From the NCBI GenBank assembly GCA_040768665.1, contig JAXGMN010000051.1, positions 25,654 through 89,653 on the forward strand: DNA of 64,000 nucleotides. The letters run 5' to 3'. The DNA is from JABWBD01 sp040768665 (GTDB taxonomy: Bacteria; Planctomycetota; Planctomycetia; Pirellulales; Thermoguttaceae). Positions 60,620 through 64,000 of this stretch are shown piece by piece. The notes beneath the pieces were generated by a model that made no database searches, was not told where the DNA came from, and was given only the letters and a program-made list of their open reading frames with translations. A program made the position numbers and the translations under genes. The stretch's first letter is position 1. Every line of letters starts with the position of its first letter.

Positions 60620-60643
60620 ATCTTCTGCAATAGAAAGCTGCCT

Positions 60644-61762
<1,119 letters not shown>

Positions 61763-61783
61763 TCGAAAAGGGAGGGATAAGCG

Positions 61784-63043
61784 ATGAGCGAACCCGTTGT
61801 GTTCTGTCTGATTCGCGACGGGCACAAGAGATTCTACGCCGACCGCTGGGCGTCGGTCTTCCTGCACCGGGAACTCCTCTTCGGCCCACAAGATTTCGAA
61901 GCGTGGGTCACACAACTTGAAGACATGGAAGAAGACGATGAGTGGTCGGACGAATTCTCCGCGGGAGCCGTCGCCGACTACGACCGCAAGAAGCTCATCT
62001 GGCGCGGCGACGTGGACGCCCTGCAGATTCCGCGGGTCGCAGCGATCTACCAACGCCTGCTAGAGGCCGCCTGGCCCGGGTTCGAGGTCGCCTTTGCTTT
62101 CGGGAACCTTGGCCCCTGGGCGGAAGCCATCGGTATCGACAGACCCGGTGAACCGCACGACGAGTATCGTCCGGAAACGGTTTTGGAAGCCGCTCGCAGC
62201 GATAACGACGAAGAAGAGGACGAAACCCTCGACGACGAAGAAGCGGCAACGACGTTCGACGACGAAGAGAACCGCGCGTGGGTGACGATCGTCGATGCCG
62301 ACGGCGCGGTCCGTCATCGCCACCTTGAGCATCTGCCGGCAGACCTGCTCAACGACAGCGAAGCACCGCGTCAGGCGCTCGCCGGTTTGCCTCCCGCAGA
62401 AGTCCCGCCGGAAGCTGTTGTGGTGGAGGGGATGTGGATCGACGAGCGGAACCGGTCGGTCGGCCTGTGGGGCTCTCGCCGGCTGCATGACAAGCTGCCC
62501 GAGATTCGCCGGGCGTGGGAAGGCTGGTCGGTCGAGTGGGCCCAGCGCGGGTACGACGCGCAGTGTGAGGTCGCCGGGCCGGCGGGCGTGCCGATGACGG
62601 AAGCCGAGGCCCTGGCAAAGATTCTCCCCGCCATCCTGTCCACCAAGCGTTTCGATATGTCGACCGTCCTGGGAGCCCTCGGGGGCGGTCTGAAGAAGAC
62701 GGCCATGAAGGCGACCGGCTGCTTGCTCGTGTTGATCTGCCTCCCGTTGGTGGTTTTCGGTCTGGTGTCCGGAACTTGGAAGCCGGTCTTGATCTCCATC
62801 GCGATCACTTGCGGCGTGGTGATTGTGGTGTTCAAGGTGATCGAGCGCCGCGTGAAGCGATCGTTTATGAACAAAATGCCGAGGGCAGTAGACGACCGCC
62901 GGGCGCCGCCGGCGGCTGGTCCGCTGGAGCCGTCGGCGCGTCGCGATCGCATCGACCAACTCCTTGCCGCGGCAGGTTTGCCCACGCTTGCCGCGGTAGA
63001 ACCTTTGTTTCCTGAAAAGAGCGAACTCAACCTGCTTGATTGA
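61784..63043 (+). CDS. Unrecognised protein with acidic linker and two C-terminal membrane helices
   Basis: 419 residues. Soluble N-terminal part (1-135) with strands VVFCLIRDGHKRFYADRWASVFLHRELLFGP (in parts), an Asp/Glu-rich linker (about 138-165), a second small globular part (165-300) with EAVVVEGMWIDERNRSVGLWGSRRL, then two hydrophobic helices (about 310-330 and 335-355) followed by a short basic tail that ends in ELNLLD. It lies 21 bp after mqnE on the same strand and 16 bp before the next unknown gene, so it may be co-transcribed with them. I do not recognise the family. Confidence 0.7.
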   Translation: MSEPVVFCLIRDGHKRFYADRWASVFLHRELLFGPQDFEAWVTQLEDMEEDDEWSDEFSAGAVADYDRKKLIWRGDVDALQIPRVAAIYQRLLEAAWPGFEVAFAFGNLGPWAEAIGIDRPGEPHDEYRPETVLEAARSDNDEEEDETLDDEEAATTFDDEENRAWVTIVDADGAVRHRHLEHLPADLLNDSEAPRQALAGLPPAEVPPEAVVVEGMWIDERNRSVGLWGSRRLHDKLPEIRRAWEGWSVEWAQRGYDAQCEVAGPAGVPMTEAEALAKILPAILSTKRFDMSTVLGALGGGLKKTAMKATGCLLVLICLPLVVFGLVSGTWKPVLISIAITCGVVIVVFKVIERRVKRSFMNKMPRAVDDRRAPPAAGPLEPSARRDRIDQLLAAAGLPTLAAVEPLFPEKSELNLLD

Positions 63044-63059
63044 CAAAAGGCAGGTGGAT

Positions 63060-63803
63060 ATGGCAGAAGCATACTACACTGAGGAAATCACAGCGGTCCC
63101 GTATCGCACGATGAAGAAGTGTCTGTCGGCAACGGTGCCGTCCACCGTCGCGTCTGTGTTGGCAGCCTTCTTTCGCGTCCGCGGCATCTTGCGTTGGCCT
63201 TTGCAACCAAAGTACGCATCCGGAGGGCCGGGAAGCGGGCGAGACGCTCCGCGTGAAGACCTGCCGTCCCGCGCGCTTTCTCGCTGGGCGCCCATTCTGG
63301 AACAACTCGGGGATCTCGGCTTCTCGCCTCTGAAATACTCGATCGGCGATGTGATCGGGGAGAAGCAGCAGGGGATGGTGCTGCTGCTGGACAGCCCCGG
63401 CAGCACGATCGCAACGCTGGAATGGATCCGCATGCGCGGCGGACAAGGCATCGAGGAAAAAGCACCGTTGGAGTTCAATTCGTACGCCGCCGACGATCCG
63501 GAGATCATGACGGCGTCGATGGCGAAGGAAGACCTGGTGCTCTCCGAACTGCTGAAACTCGACTTCGTCGACACCCTGCTGCTGCCCAATCACATCCGCC
63601 TGAAAGAGGTCTATCATCGCCACCTGGTTCGCACCGAGGGCCGGATGTTCTATCGAATGACCCCCCAAGCCGCGCTGAAGGAGCACCAAACGCGGAGCGA
63701 GCGCCGCTTCCGCTGGGCCCTCGAACAGCGGCTCTTGCGGCGTTTGACTTCCTCGGAAGTTGATCGCGTCCGCATGCTACGATTGGATTTCCAGCACAGT
63801 TGA
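63060..63803 (+). CDS. Unrecognised protein downstream of the menaquinone operon
   Basis: 247 residues from ATG 63060. Mixed alpha/beta with no membrane helix of usable length (a weak one near 27-45) and no signal peptide. Recognisable secondary-structure text includes LEQLGDLGFSPLKYSIGDVIGEKQQGMVLLLDSPG, then LLLPNHIRLKEVYHRHLVRTEGRMFYR and an Arg-rich C-terminus. Translationally close to the previous gene. No catalytic motif was found. Could be a partner of that gene. Confidence 0.65.
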   Translation: MAEAYYTEEITAVPYRTMKKCLSATVPSTVASVLAAFFRVRGILRWPLQPKYASGGPGSGRDAPREDLPSRALSRWAPILEQLGDLGFSPLKYSIGDVIGEKQQGMVLLLDSPGSTIATLEWIRMRGGQGIEEKAPLEFNSYAADDPEIMTASMAKEDLVLSELLKLDFVDTLLLPNHIRLKEVYHRHLVRTEGRMFYRMTPQAALKEHQTRSERRFRWALEQRLLRRLTSSEVDRVRMLRLDFQHS

Positions 63804-63834
63804 GCCAGCAGATTGCTGTTACCGGCGTTCGGAT

Positions 63835-63884
63835 GTGGTGCCCAAGTTGCGGATTTCTCAGAACTGAAGCACTTTGGGCTCCAC
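63835..63884 (+). repeat. GTGGTGCCCAAG inverted repeat, copy 2
   Basis: Arms GTGGTGCCCAA and TTGGGCTCCAC differ at one base. It matches the reverse complement of 18711-18760, including GATTTCTCA in the centre. Confidence 0.65.
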
Positions 63885-63904
63885 GCCGTTCTGGGTGGAA
63901 CGGT

Positions 63905-64000
63905 TCAGGTTTTTGCGTGGTCGTGATGGTTGTTCTCAGCAGGCGTGAAGGAGATGGTCGGCCAGTCGGAGTCGGCGTCGGCGGACGGATTGGCGAGCGT
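63905..64000 (-). CDS. Possible C-terminal end of a minus-strand gene (cut by window edge)
   Basis: A minus-strand frame is open from the right edge to TGA at 63907-63905, giving 31 residues ending ENNHHDHAKT. The Asp-rich, His-containing tail (SADADSDWPTISFTPAE) reads like a real protein C-terminus but the segment is short and no family is recognisable. Confidence 0.35.
   Translation of the reverse strand, partial: TLANPSADADSDWPTISFTPAENNHHDHAKT

Overview
The window is high-GC (by eye a little over 60 percent) bacterial chromosome that looks planctomycetal (Pirellulales-like). The pointers are a DUF1559 protein with a type IV pilin-like N-terminus beside its small lipoprotein, a DUF4058 protein, a Tat-exported Gfo/Idh/MocA oxidoreductase, the futalosine-type menaquinone pathway, and a large load of short palindromic intergenic repeats. 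I see no rRNA, tRNA, CRISPR array, prophage or full-size insertion sequence. Nearly all genes are intact housekeeping or metabolic genes. The species is inferred, not proven.

Layout. 1-4 kb: end of a TIGR01777 epimerase, a probable SelW-type selenoprotein with in-frame TGA (716-949), xseA, and a DUF1559/lipoprotein pair. 4.4-6.2 kb: a membrane protein overlapping a B12-binding radical SAM enzyme. 6.4-12.3 kb: class III aminotransferase, orphan ribbon-helix-helix antitoxin, M20 peptidase, zinc alcohol dehydrogenase, Gfo/Idh oxidoreductase, HpcH aldolase. 12.3-18 kb: NTF2-like membrane protein, enolase, then psd, pssA, ribE, rsmA. 18-19 kb: a 1.1 kb repeat-rich gap. 19-26 kb: small protein plus nadK, a secreted protein, a Tat FAD oxidoreductase, and a 1066-residue AmmeMemoRadiSam fusion. 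26-31 kb: hom, a PGM-like proposed homoserine kinase, and a four-ACT aspartokinase (threonine branch). 31-37 kb: BFN nuclease-family protein, YgiQ radical SAM, DUF4058, glycosyltransferase 9, Tat Gfo/Idh. 37.2-41.3 kb: ruvA and ruvB separated by two paralogous double-zinc-ribbon membrane proteins. 41.5-50.3 kb: STAS, BON, M48 protease, serA with a class V aminotransferase (serine/glycine metabolism), TPR lipoprotein, small conserved proteins, FHA protein. 50.5-55.8 kb: gcvT-gcvH-gcvPA-gcvPB plus a lipoyl/octanoyl transferase (glycine cleavage and its cofactor). 56-61.8 kb: ComB-like phosphatase divergent from a late menaquinone operon: UbiD, MenG, UbiX, UbiA-type prenyltransferase and MqnE. 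61.8-63.8 kb: two unrecognised genes. The right edge holds the end of a possible minus-strand gene.

The most notable observation is the unannotated-looking SelW-like gene: a CxxU motif whose U is a TGA codon, followed at the right distance by a hairpin fitting a bacterial SECIS. Next are the AmmeMemoRadiSam fusion, the zinc-ribbon pair inside the ruv locus, and at least six families of short inverted or heptameric repeats, several of which can be matched between distant parts of the window.
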